Shown in pieces: positions 31,887 through 41,077 of a DNA stretch of 64,000 nucleotides; the stretch's first letter is position 1, and every line of letters begins with the position of its first letter. The stretch spans positions 1-64,000 of the forward strand of contig JAMOPG010000245.1 in NCBI GenBank assembly GCA_027064715.1, written 5' to 3'. The notes under the pieces were generated by a model that saw nothing but the letters and a program-made list of their open reading frames with translations, was not told where the DNA came from and did not search any database. The stretch is from Desulfobacterales bacterium (GTDB lineage: Bacteria; Desulfobacterota; Desulfovibrionia; Desulfovibrionales; Desulfothermaceae). A program made the translations under genes and the position numbers.

Positions 31887-33953
31887 TTATTTTTCCTCAT
31901 AACATACCTGATTTTTTCCCTTCCTTTTGGCCTTATATAATTGCTCATCAGCCCGATTTATCAGTGTATATAAGTTGTCTCCTGCTCTATATTCTGCAAC
32001 ACCAAAACTTGCAGTAATATTTTCTATCTTTGAGACCTTTAGTTTTTTTATTGAAGCCCTTATGTCTTCAGCTACAACTAATGCATCTTTGAGACGTGTT
32101 TCAGGTAATAAGATCACAAATTCTTCCCCACCCCACCTCACTGGGACATCAATCTTTCTTATTCTGTTAGTTATTTCTTTGGCAACAGATATTAGCACCT
32201 CATCTCCAACATTGTGACCATATGTATCATTTATTTTCTTAAAATCATCAATATCCAACATTATAATGCTAAAAGTCTTTGAAAAACGCTTGCTTCTCTC
32301 TTTTTCTTCTTCAAATCTTTTCTCAAAAAATCTGCGGTTATATAGGCCAGTCAAGGCGTCTTTTGTTGACAAATCCATCAATTTCTCTTGTAACCTTACA
32401 TATTTAGTGACATCTAATATATAATGCAAAAAGAGATCTTTATCTACTGGAATCCAAAACATATTATAGGCCTTACCTTCTATATCTACTTCCTTTTCTT
32501 TAAATTCCTGGATCATCAGGGCCTCATCTGCCCTACAAAACATACATTTAATTCCTGGAGGAGGTGTTCCTGTCCTCTCTATAGTCTCTCTTGCTTTAGA
32601 AGGAATATATTTACCACACCAAACAGATTTCCAACAATACTCTCCTACCTTTGATCCCCACATTTCTGCAGCCTTATTTTGGGCAATGATCTTTCTCTGT
32701 TTGGTGATTAACCATGCTGGATGTGGGAGACTTTCAATGAGGATCTTTGTTTTTTTCTGCTCTGACTCCTTTGCAAATTCCACCATCTTTTCAGACGTTA
32801 TATCTCTTAAAATCATTCTTACAGGACTATTTTCTTTCATCTCAATAAAGTCAACTATTGCCTCTATCCACATCGTTCTCTTATTATCTATATTTATAGG
32901 AAATTGCGTAATCTTTTGCTTGTTAAATTTACTACTTTCTTCTATTAAACTCCATAACTTATATCTTTCTAATACAGACTTTACAGATCTTTGTTCAAAA
33001 GGTCCTCCTGCCAGATATCCTAAAATCTCCCTGGCCTTTGGATTCATATACTCAATCTCACCTTTGGGACTAAATCTAACTATTCCAACTGGTGCTGTTT
33101 CTGATAATTCTAAAATTAATTTATTTTTCTTCTTAAGTTCCTTCTCAAGCATCTTCTTAGAAGTTATATCCCTTGCCACTACCAGAAGGAACTTTTCTTT
33201 GACCAAATCTACCATGGATAGAGTTACTGCACAATATATGAGGGAGCCATTATCAAGCCTTTTGAGTATCCATTCAAAATATTGGGGCTGGCCTGAAATA
33301 GCGGCCTTGATTTTATTCAATGCCATTTCTTTAGATAAAGTACCATTTGGCTGACGTTCAGGAGATAGATCATAAGGGGTCTTGCCTAATAACTGGAACT
33401 TGGAGTTGCATCCCACCATTTTTAATGCATATGGATTTGCATCTATAAGTACTCCATCTTCGTTTAACAAAAAAATCCCCTCATTAATGGATTCCATCAG
33501 CAATTGAAATCTTTTGTCTGATCGTAAAATCTCTAGCTCCAACTTCCGCTGTTTTGTCACATCTGACAAAATCCCTACTGCTATCCATTCACCTTTAAAT
33601 TTCATGGATTTTAAAACTAATTGTATTTTTTTCTCTATGTCTCCTACTTTTGCATTCAATTCAACAGGCTGGTGGAATTTAGGACCTGTGCCAGTTGAGG
33701 CAAATATCTTAAATTCTTCTTTAACCTTAGCCAGCAATTTATCGTCTTTTATAAAAAGAGAGTGGAGCTCTTTTCCAATGAGATCTTTTACTTTTAAGCC
33801 AAAACCATCCTCTATTACTTTGTTACAAAACAAGACCTTTCCCTGACTATTTAAGGCAATTATCCCTTCAGAAAAGGCATTAATTAAAAGTTCCAAAAAC
33901 TCTGCTTTACCCCAATCTTTACAATCAGCCCTTATTTCCCCCCCCATCACCAC
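31887..33953 (-). CDS. Multi-PAS diguanylate cyclase (GGDEF)
   Basis: DALTGLYNRRFFEKRFEEE...RKIDVPVRWGGEEFVILLPE; several PAS domains upstream. Confidence 0.95.
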   Translation of the reverse strand: MVMGGEIRADCKDWGKAEFLELLINAFSEGIIALNSQGKVLFCNKVIEDGFGLKVKDLIGKELHSLFIKDDKLLAKVKEEFKIFASTGTGPKFHQPVELNAKVGDIEKKIQLVLKSMKFKGEWIAVGILSDVTKQRKLELEILRSDKRFQLLMESINEGIFLLNEDGVLIDANPYALKMVGCNSKFQLLGKTPYDLSPERQPNGTLSKEMALNKIKAAISGQPQYFEWILKRLDNGSLIYCAVTLSMVDLVKEKFLLVVARDITSKKMLEKELKKKNKLILELSETAPVGIVRFSPKGEIEYMNPKAREILGYLAGGPFEQRSVKSVLERYKLWSLIEESSKFNKQKITQFPINIDNKRTMWIEAIVDFIEMKENSPVRMILRDITSEKMVEFAKESEQKKTKILIESLPHPAWLITKQRKIIAQNKAAEMWGSKVGEYCWKSVWCGKYIPSKARETIERTGTPPPGIKCMFCRADEALMIQEFKEKEVDIEGKAYNMFWIPVDKDLFLHYILDVTKYVRLQEKLMDLSTKDALTGLYNRRFFEKRFEEEKERSKRFSKTFSIIMLDIDDFKKINDTYGHNVGDEVLISVAKEITNRIRKIDVPVRWGGEEFVILLPETRLKDALVVAEDIRASIKKLKVSKIENITASFGVAEYRAGDNLYTLINRADEQLYKAKRKGKNQVCYEEK

Positions 33954-33973
33954 CTTTCCCCTAGTCAGTTAGT

Positions 33974-34414
33974 CTATTGGTCTATCCATAAATAAAGACC
34001 TGTTTCAGGATCCAATTTCCTTCTAAAAAAACCTTTGCCAAGAGAAATTATATAATATTCAAATGCAAAGACTGAACTTCCTTCAAAAAGATGTCCCCCA
34101 AAGACTTCGCCTTTTTTGTCACCTAATACTATATGGGCGTGGACCATAGGCTTATCAGCTTTTAATGATACATTACCTTTTAAACACAACACCTCCATTG
34201 GTTTATCTATCTTATTTATGATGTATTCTTTGTTTTTCTGATCATAATATCCAATTGTGACATATTCTAAGGCTCCAATTCCTTCAATAATTCCATTAAT
34301 AATATTATTTTCCTCACATATTTTTGTAAGCTCTAAGATCAAATCACTTCCTTTTTTGATCCTACCTACAATGACTTCATCTTTTATATCAAATCTCTTT
34401 AAAATCATTTTCAA
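33974..34414 (-). CDS. PPC/DUF296 domain protein
   Basis: NNIINGIIEGIGALEYVTIGYYD...HAHIVLGDKKGEVFGGHLFEGSSV. Confidence 0.85.
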   Translation of the reverse strand: MKMILKRFDIKDEVIVGRIKKGSDLILELTKICEENNIINGIIEGIGALEYVTIGYYDQKNKEYIINKIDKPMEVLCLKGNVSLKADKPMVHAHIVLGDKKGEVFGGHLFEGSSVFAFEYYIISLGKGFFRRKLDPETGLYLWIDQ

Positions 34415-35543
34415 TCTCCTTTTTTTCTTTTTTCTTTAATTTCTTTTCCAGATAACAATATAATCCCTCACCTTGCAAAGCAGGTTTAAAACACATATTA
34501 CACGACTCACACATAGAGTCCCTTAGATCCCCTTGTTTCCATCTAGCTATAAGATGGGGTTCTCTAATTAAGGGTCTTGACATACTCACCATATCACAAA
34601 TGTTATTTTTGACCAGCTCGTTACAAATTTCAAATTTTCTTATGCCTCCCACTAATATCAAGGGCACAGATAGCTCTTGTTTAAATCTCTTTGCGTGTTG
34701 GAGATAATATATCTCTCCAAGCTTACTTGCTATCTTTTTTGTTCTACATGGGGTTAGATCCTTAGAGATCAATGTGCCACCACTCATCTCAATCCCATCT
34801 ATTTGATTTTGTTCCAAACGCTTTGACACATATAACATCTCATCAAAGCTCATCTGTGGATCTAAAAAATCCTCACAATTTATCTTAACTATTACAGGAA
34901 AATCTTGCCCTACTTCCTCCCTTATCTTAAGATACACATCCATAAGGAGCTTTGATCTGCCATCTATATCTTTACCATACTCATCCTGTCTTTTATTAAA
35001 ATATGGAGACAAGAATTGGCTCAACAAATATCCATGTGCTGCATGTATCTCTACTCCATCGAATCCTGCAACCTTTGCCCTTTTTGCTGCCTGACCAAAT
35101 TTTTCAATTACTTCTTGTATATTATCCTTGGTCATTGCGATTGCCTTAGCAGATCTAAAATCGCTCTTTATCTCAAAATCAGATGGCCCCAGACCAGGTT
35201 CACCATTAGGACTAAAACGAAAGATCCCACTATGGGCTAGTTGCAAAAATATCTTTGAGCCATATTTGTGAACTGAATCAGCCATCTTTTTAAGACCATC
35301 CACAAATTCATCAGAATAAACTGCAAGTTGTCGTGGGCTTGCCTGACCTTTTTTATCCACATATGCATGGGATGAGATTATCAGCCCTACCTCTCCCTTT
35401 GCCAACTCTTCCATGAGCTTAATTAAGGCGGGTGTAACTTCCCCTTTTTCTGTTGCCATACCTTCCCACGTTGCTGAACGAACAAACCTATTTTTTATCT
35501 TTGTTTTACCTAACCAAGTCTCTGTAAACACAATGTTTTCCAT
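34389..35543 (-). CDS. NADH:flavin oxidoreductase (old yellow enzyme family)
   Basis: KIKNRFVRSATWEGMATEKG, FDGVEIHAAHGYLLSQFLSPYFNKRQDEYG, C-terminal CESCNMC. Confidence 0.94.
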   Translation of the reverse strand: MENIVFTETWLGKTKIKNRFVRSATWEGMATEKGEVTPALIKLMEELAKGEVGLIISSHAYVDKKGQASPRQLAVYSDEFVDGLKKMADSVHKYGSKIFLQLAHSGIFRFSPNGEPGLGPSDFEIKSDFRSAKAIAMTKDNIQEVIEKFGQAAKRAKVAGFDGVEIHAAHGYLLSQFLSPYFNKRQDEYGKDIDGRSKLLMDVYLKIREEVGQDFPVIVKINCEDFLDPQMSFDEMLYVSKRLEQNQIDGIEMSGGTLISKDLTPCRTKKIASKLGEIYYLQHAKRFKQELSVPLILVGGIRKFEICNELVKNNICDMVSMSRPLIREPHLIARWKQGDLRDSMCESCNMCFKPALQGEGLYCYLEKKLKKKEKKEIENDFKEI

Positions 35544-35658
35544 TTTGATTTGCCTTTTAGATTATTTAAAATTGCTTTTTTCTAAAACTCATAATAGAAA
35601 AGGTGTGTGCTATATATCAAAATAAACTTTTTTTTTAAAAAATCAAGGAGTAAACAAG

Positions 35659-36837
35659 ATGCTAACAGTTCCAAAAGGTTACCTATTTTCCACTGCTGAG
35701 GCAAACTTCAGATACACAAATAGAGATGATCTTGCCATTATTCTTTCAACTGAAGCGGCCAACATTGGTGCTGTGTTCACTACTAATAAATTTTCTGCAG
35801 CTCCAATAAAGGTGGCAAGAGATTTATTAAAAAAATCTAACTACAAGGCAAATGCCATACTAATCAATTCTGGTATAGCCAATGCTGGGACTGGTGCTTT
35901 AGGGATTGAAAATTGCATAAAAAGCTTAGACATAGTAGGATGTGAGTTAAATATTGCGCCTAAATCTATAATTCCTGCATCTACTGGAGTAATTGGCCAA
36001 CATTTTAATATGGATGCGTGGGAGAGGGGGGCTAAAATTTTAAAGGAAAATATGGGGAAAAAAGATATAACCCATGTGGCAAAGGCTATAATGACCACAG
36101 ATACCTTTCCCAAAATATCTCTGAAATCTGAAGGGGATATAAACATCCTTGGGATAGCCAAAGGCTCTGGAATGATATGTCCCAATATGGCCACAATGCT
36201 TAGTTTTCTCATTACTGATGTAGAGATAGAGCATAACATCTTACAAAAAATTTTAAAGGAGGTTGTAGAACTTACCTTTAATAGGATTTCTGTAGATGGG
36301 GATACATCAACCAATGATTGTGTTATTGTCATGGCTAATGGCCTAAGTGGAATTAGAATATCAGGTGAGGAATTTACAGAAAAATTTAAAAGATTAATGT
36401 ATGAGGTATGTTATGATCTGGCATATAAGATTGTGCAAGATGCAGAAGGAGGGACTAAGATTATCCATCTAACAGTAAAAAATGCAAAAACAGTAGATGA
36501 TGCCCGAAAGGCCGCAAGGGCCATAGCCCATTCTCTATTGGTAAAAACTGCCCTATATGGTGAAGATGCAAATTGGGGTAGGATAATTGCAGCACTGGGA
36601 AGAAGTGAAGCTGACTTTCAACTAGATAAGGTTACACTTAAAATTGGTGATGTTGTGATCTTTAGATATGGTCTTCCAGTGGATATGGACATTGATTCTC
36701 TTGCGGCTTGTCATCTAAAAAAACAAGACATAATCATAGAAGTTGACCTTGGAGAGCATAACATAAGTGAATACTCTATGATGTTTTCTGATCTGTCTGA
36801 AGAATATGTTAAGATCAATGGAAGTTATAGATCTTAA
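35659..36837 (+). CDS. argJ: Bifunctional glutamate N-acetyltransferase/ornithine acetyltransferase
   Basis: GSGMICPNMATMLSFLITD cleavage region, SVDGDTSTNDCV, GEDANWGRIIAALGRS. Confidence 0.97.
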   Translation: MLTVPKGYLFSTAEANFRYTNRDDLAIILSTEAANIGAVFTTNKFSAAPIKVARDLLKKSNYKANAILINSGIANAGTGALGIENCIKSLDIVGCELNIAPKSIIPASTGVIGQHFNMDAWERGAKILKENMGKKDITHVAKAIMTTDTFPKISLKSEGDINILGIAKGSGMICPNMATMLSFLITDVEIEHNILQKILKEVVELTFNRISVDGDTSTNDCVIVMANGLSGIRISGEEFTEKFKRLMYEVCYDLAYKIVQDAEGGTKIIHLTVKNAKTVDDARKAARAIAHSLLVKTALYGEDANWGRIIAALGRSEADFQLDKVTLKIGDVVIFRYGLPVDMDIDSLAACHLKKQDIIIEVDLGEHNISEYSMMFSDLSEEYVKINGSYRS

Positions 36838-36941
36838 AAATTGCCCCAAAGAACTTAAGTTTTTTGCTTGAAACGTGTTTACCTTTTTATTAATTTAAAA
36901 TCTAGTTGTTTTTTTATTGTGAATTATTTAGGAATCATGGG

Positions 36942-37559
36942 ATGAGAAAAAAATCTACATTTTTGGAGCTCAAAGAACAGGAAAGGGAAAAGAGGCGAGA
37001 ACTAATATTAGATGCTGCAACTCATTTATTTTCCAAGAAAAATTTTTCTAAAATTGGAATGAGGGATATTGCAGAAGAAGCAGGGATATCTCCTGCATCT
37101 ATTTATAGATATTTCCCAAACCGTGATGCAATCTTATTGGAAGTGTTGGGACAGGAGATAAATAAAGAACGTTTAAGACAACTCCAAAGATTAGAACAAG
37201 GGATAAACTCTATTGAAGAGTTTGCCTTTGGTATTGTAGATTTCTTTTTTGATAAAGAGGCAACTTTGCATATGCTTGCCCACTTTCTTTTAAATGAAAA
37301 AGTGGATGAAAATGTTTTTAAAAAGTATAGATTGAATCAAAAGTTTTTTTTAGAGCATTTTGCATGTCTTTTAAAAAAAATAGGAATTAATATAGATAAA
37401 TTAGAAGAATTTGCAGAAATATTCTTTGCTTCTGTACTTGGAATAACAATGCTTTCCATCAATACAATAGAAAAAGATAGAGAAAAAGTAAAAAATGAGA
37501 TATATAAAAGGGTAAAATTCGTGTGCAATATATATGAAAAGGCTTTAAATTCAAATTAG
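36942..37559 (+). CDS. TetR/AcrR family transcriptional regulator
   Basis: RRELILDAATHLFSKKNFSKIGMRDIAEEAGISPASIYRYFPNRDAIL; start set at ATG 36942. Confidence 0.92.
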   Translation: MRKKSTFLELKEQEREKRRELILDAATHLFSKKNFSKIGMRDIAEEAGISPASIYRYFPNRDAILLEVLGQEINKERLRQLQRLEQGINSIEEFAFGIVDFFFDKEATLHMLAHFLLNEKVDENVFKKYRLNQKFFLEHFACLLKKIGINIDKLEEFAEIFFASVLGITMLSINTIEKDREKVKNEIYKRVKFVCNIYEKALNSN

Positions 37560-37577
37560 TTGTAGGAGAATTAACAT

Positions 37578-38498
37578 ATGACAACAAATATACTTTTAGA
37601 AGCTGGAACCAATGAATTAGAAATAGTAGAATTCTACATAGAAAAAGAAGATAATGTAAAAGAATATTATGGATTAAATGTAATTAAGGTTCAAGAAATC
37701 ATAAAACTCCCTAAAATCACCAAGGTTCCTGTAAATTCCCATGATAGTTTTTTAGGCTTGATCAGGGTTAGAGAAGATGTCATCCCACTTATAGATTTAG
37801 GAATCTATCTTTTTAATCTTCCTTTAGAAGATGGAAAAGTGATCATCACAGAATTTAATCAAATGAAGGTGGGTTTTCTGGTCTCAGGACTAACAAGGAT
37901 CCACAGGCTTAGCTGGCAGGATATCTCTCCTCCTGTAGACATTTCTTATGGAGACAAAACTCCATGTATTACTGGTGTAGTAAAATTTGGTGATCGCATT
38001 GTATTTATGTTGGATGCAGAAAAGATTGTTGAGGATATGGCCCACCTATTTGAGAAATCTGAAGTGGAAGAATCAATTTCAGAAGAAAAACCATATTCTG
38101 TTTTGATTGCAGATGATTCGCCAACTATTAGAAATTTGATTGTAAGCAATTTAAAGGGTTTTAACATAAGTTTTGTGGCAAAAAATGGGGAAGAGGCCTA
38201 TAATTATTTATTAACTCTAAAAAGCTCTCCTGAAAACATTTTGGATAAATGTGCTCTAGTGATTACAGATATTGAGATGCCTCAAATGGACGGCTTTACC
38301 CTTACAAAAAAGATTAAAGAAGATCCAATCTTGAACAAGATACCAGTTATACTCTTTTCATCAATGATAACTGACAAAATTCTTCACAAAGGAAAATCTG
38401 TGGGGGCTGATGGACAGATCTCAAAACCAGATTTACCTAAGTTAGGCAAATTAGCCCTTGAGCTCATCAAAAAGGCCCAACAAAAGGAGAATACTTAA
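37578..38498 (+). CDS. cheV: Chemotaxis protein CheV (CheW-receiver fusion)
   Basis: CheW-like N-terminal domain, then VLIADDSPTIRNLIV...VITDIEMPQMDGFTL. Confidence 0.93.
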   Translation: MTTNILLEAGTNELEIVEFYIEKEDNVKEYYGLNVIKVQEIIKLPKITKVPVNSHDSFLGLIRVREDVIPLIDLGIYLFNLPLEDGKVIITEFNQMKVGFLVSGLTRIHRLSWQDISPPVDISYGDKTPCITGVVKFGDRIVFMLDAEKIVEDMAHLFEKSEVEESISEEKPYSVLIADDSPTIRNLIVSNLKGFNISFVAKNGEEAYNYLLTLKSSPENILDKCALVITDIEMPQMDGFTLTKKIKEDPILNKIPVILFSSMITDKILHKGKSVGADGQISKPDLPKLGKLALELIKKAQQKENT

Positions 38499-38515
38499 TA
38501 ACTCATCTATGCTCC

Positions 38516-39670
38516 TCAAGATGCAATTAAATCCTCAGCCTTTTCTCTCATTTTTTTACTTGCAAAACCGAGGATCTCTGCAATCTTTTTTATATCATCC
38601 AAGGTGTGGCCCTGATTTATCCTTCTATATACCCATTCACTAATATATATTATTTCTCCACTATCAAGTTTTAAGGAGGGCTTTTGTTTTATTATTGAAT
38701 TTATTATTGAAGTCCTTAACCTTTCTCTTTTTCTCAAATAGAATTGATATTCCTTGATAATTTTTTCTTTTTGTATTTCTAATCTCTTCATTTTTGACTC
38801 ATCTAAACCTTTTTCTTCATTGTTCTCCATTAACTTTAGTTTTTCTTTTCTATATTCATTTAATACTTGATTTAATACAAAATTTTTGTGCATAGTTATT
38901 TCTTCTGTTTTTAAAAACTTATTCAATTTGTTTAAATAATCATTATCGCTAGTTATAATCATTAATACATCTGAGAGATCATCCACATAATTAGAAAGGG
39001 CTATTAATAGATCATATATCTCTTGTTTTGTAAGCGTCCTTTTTTCTATTTTCCCATCTTTAATAAATTCTCTCTCTTCTTCCTTGGCTCTGTCAATAAG
39101 TTCATTTATGAATATGTCACTATATTTCTCATACTGCTTTTGCAGAAGATCTGGGTCTAATATCGTATTTAGAATTTTTTGTCTTGCCTTTTCAACAGAA
39201 TAACCTTCAATCCTAAATCCAATTAGTTCCAATCCATATCTTGCATTAAGCACTTTTAAAGAGACATTTAGTTTTGGTTTATCAGTTTGATTTTGTTTAG
39301 TGTTTGGCGGATAATATACATTTAAGATATAATTTACCAGATCTTCAATAAAGTATGGGGTAATAATATACTCATCAACCCATCTCTTAATCACCTCAAG
39401 TGATGACCCTTCTTTTTTACTACTGGTAATTTCTGGCTCTTGCTTAAGTGTTTTTTGAGGCGACTCAATTATTTTCTTCTCAAAAATAGGGCCTTTTTCT
39501 TCAACTTCTTTAGACGCAACTGTCTTGTTTTCACTAGAATGTTTTTCAACTCCTATCTCAGGTTTCTCAAGCTTTTTTAATTTTGCGCTCTGTTTAAAAA
39601 GATAACCACCTAAAAAACCAGCTGTTATAGCTGCTATCACAATTATTACAAATTGTATTTTCTTATTCAT
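38516..39670 (-). CDS. Hypothetical membrane-anchored protein, alpha-helical
   Basis: 384-aa intact ORF; N-terminal TM (FVIIVIAAITAGFLGGYLF), charged linker and predicted helical C-terminal domain; no family recognised. Confidence 0.75.
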   Translation of the reverse strand: MNKKIQFVIIVIAAITAGFLGGYLFKQSAKLKKLEKPEIGVEKHSSENKTVASKEVEEKGPIFEKKIIESPQKTLKQEPEITSSKKEGSSLEVIKRWVDEYIITPYFIEDLVNYILNVYYPPNTKQNQTDKPKLNVSLKVLNARYGLELIGFRIEGYSVEKARQKILNTILDPDLLQKQYEKYSDIFINELIDRAKEEEREFIKDGKIEKRTLTKQEIYDLLIALSNYVDDLSDVLMIITSDNDYLNKLNKFLKTEEITMHKNFVLNQVLNEYRKEKLKLMENNEEKGLDESKMKRLEIQKEKIIKEYQFYLRKRERLRTSIINSIIKQKPSLKLDSGEIIYISEWVYRRINQGHTLDDIKKIAEILGFASKKMREKAEDLIAS

Positions 39671-39837
39671 TTTTTCTCACCCTCTAAATAAAAAAGGGAC
39701 TATGGCAGCCATGGTGCCATTAATTATTTTAAATTTTATTTTCAAGTTAAGGATGTATAAAATTTTTTGTAAAATGTAAAGTTTTATGACTTTTGTTCTT
39801 GATATTAAGTCAAAATCCCTTTAAAAAACTAAATATG

Positions 39838-40443
39838 AATTATGTTAAAGGGCCTTTTAAAAACAAAAAAGAAATTGTATTGGCATCTCGTTCTCCAAGA
39901 AGGCAACAACTCTTATCTTCACTTGGAATCCATTTTCAAGTATTTGACAGCAAGATCAAAGAGACAAATTCTGCTAATACGCCAGAGGATTTGGTTATTA
40001 AAAACGCACATAAAAAGGCCTTATCTGCACAAAAACAGAGGGTTCAAGGAGTAATAATCTCTGCTGACACTATAGTTGTACTCAATAATGAAGTTATTGG
40101 AAAACCCAAACACAAAGAAGATGCAATTTTTACTTTACAAAAATTATCTGGCAAATGGCATGAAGTTTATACTGGTTGTTGCATCTTAGATTTAAGTGAA
40201 GGAAAAAGTCAATTAGAACAATTTGTAGTAAAATCTGAAGTATTTGTAGATAAGCTTGATCCTTATATAATAAAGGCCTATGTTGAAACAAACGAACCAT
40301 TGGACAAGGCAGGAAGCTACGCAATACAAGGTGTAGGTGCTTTTTTTGTTAAAAAAATAAAGGGATCTTATACAAATATAGTAGGATTACCTTTAAATGA
40401 AATAGTTAATATCCTTTTAAAAATAGATGCCATAGGAGTATAA
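39838..40443 (+). CDS. maf: Maf family nucleoside triphosphate pyrophosphatase
   Basis: IVLASRSPRRQQLLSSLGI, SADTIVVLNNEVIGKP, AGSYAIQGVGAFFVKKIKGSYTNIVGLP. Confidence 0.95.
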   Translation, partial: NYVKGPFKNKKEIVLASRSPRRQQLLSSLGIHFQVFDSKIKETNSANTPEDLVIKNAHKKALSAQKQRVQGVIISADTIVVLNNEVIGKPKHKEDAIFTLQKLSGKWHEVYTGCCILDLSEGKSQLEQFVVKSEVFVDKLDPYIIKAYVETNEPLDKAGSYAIQGVGAFFVKKIKGSYTNIVGLPLNEIVNILLKIDAIGV

Positions 40444-40445
40444 AA

Positions 40446-40907
40446 ATGGAAAAAAAGAGAGATCTGCTTTTAGATATATCCCAATTATTTGGAATTGGAA
40501 GAGTAAATACAGCTCCTGGAACTGTAGCATCATTAGTTACCTGTTTAATTTCTTATCCTTTTATTATCTTGTCCATTTGGTGGAAGATAATAATTCTCAT
40601 AATATTAACAGTAGTTGGATCCATTTCTGGGTTCCATGCAGAAGGTGTATTAGAGACAAAAGATCCTAGTTCAGTGGTAATTGACGAGGTAGTTGGACAG
40701 CTGGTGGTTTTTTGCTTTATATCAGAACCAAAACTTTTGAGCATAACTGTTGGATTTTTTCTCTTTAGAGTATTGGATATTTTAAAACCCCCTCCAATAA
40801 AAAGTTTTGAAAAGATCCCTTCAGGATGGGGGATTATGGCTGATGACATAATCGCTGGTTTTATTGGTGGGCTGATTCTTTTCTTATTTTTAAAAATTAT
40901 TGGTTAA
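40446..40907 (+). CDS. pgpA: Phosphatidylglycerophosphatase A
   Basis: GRVNTAPGTVASL, DPSSVVIDEVVGQLV, GWGIMADDIIAGFIGG. Confidence 0.95.
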   Translation: MEKKRDLLLDISQLFGIGRVNTAPGTVASLVTCLISYPFIILSIWWKIIILIILTVVGSISGFHAEGVLETKDPSSVVIDEVVGQLVVFCFISEPKLLSITVGFFLFRVLDILKPPPIKSFEKIPSGWGIMADDIIAGFIGGLILFLFLKIIG

Positions 40908-40911
40908 GTAA

Positions 40912-40940
40912 AACAGAAGGGCCTTATGGGGCCCCCTGTT
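40912..40940 (-). terminator. Terminator-like hairpin
   Basis: aacagaagggcc-ttat-ggggccccctgtt. On the minus strand the stem is followed by TTTTAC, and it lies 5 nt beyond the stop of the 43-aa ORF. Confidence 0.6.
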
Positions 40941-40945
40941 ATATG

Positions 40946-41077
40946 TTACTTCATATTTTTTTCAATATCTTCAAGCAGCCTTTTGATTTGAATCAGCTTT
41001 TTCTCCTTTTTTAATTTACCAGACTTTGTACAGGCGCTGGGATTCTTCCCCCTTTTTTTACAAACCCACCAGAACAT
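40946..41077 (-). CDS. Candidate overlapping 43-aa ORF (or -1 frameshift extension of the UPF0210 gene)
   Basis: MFWWVCKKRGKNPSACTKSGKLKKEKKLIQIKRLLEDIEKNMK*, translated by hand. It overlaps the 3' end of the upstream CDS by 67 nt and ends 5 nt before the terminator stem. Confidence 0.45.
   Translation of the reverse strand: MFWWVCKKRGKNPSACTKSGKLKKEKKLIQIKRLLEDIEKNMK

Noticed and set aside
32686-33354. 222-aa plus-strand ORF opposite the PAS-GGDEF gene
   Set aside because: Antisense to conserved PAS coding sequence; composition typical of the reverse complement of Lys/Glu-rich coding DNA.
41046-41060. The A7G5 run as a sequencing frameshift that disrupts the UPF0210 gene
   Set aside because: The zero frame continues to a family-like C-terminus (GRIPAPVQSL) and an ordinary stop, so the main CDS looks intact.
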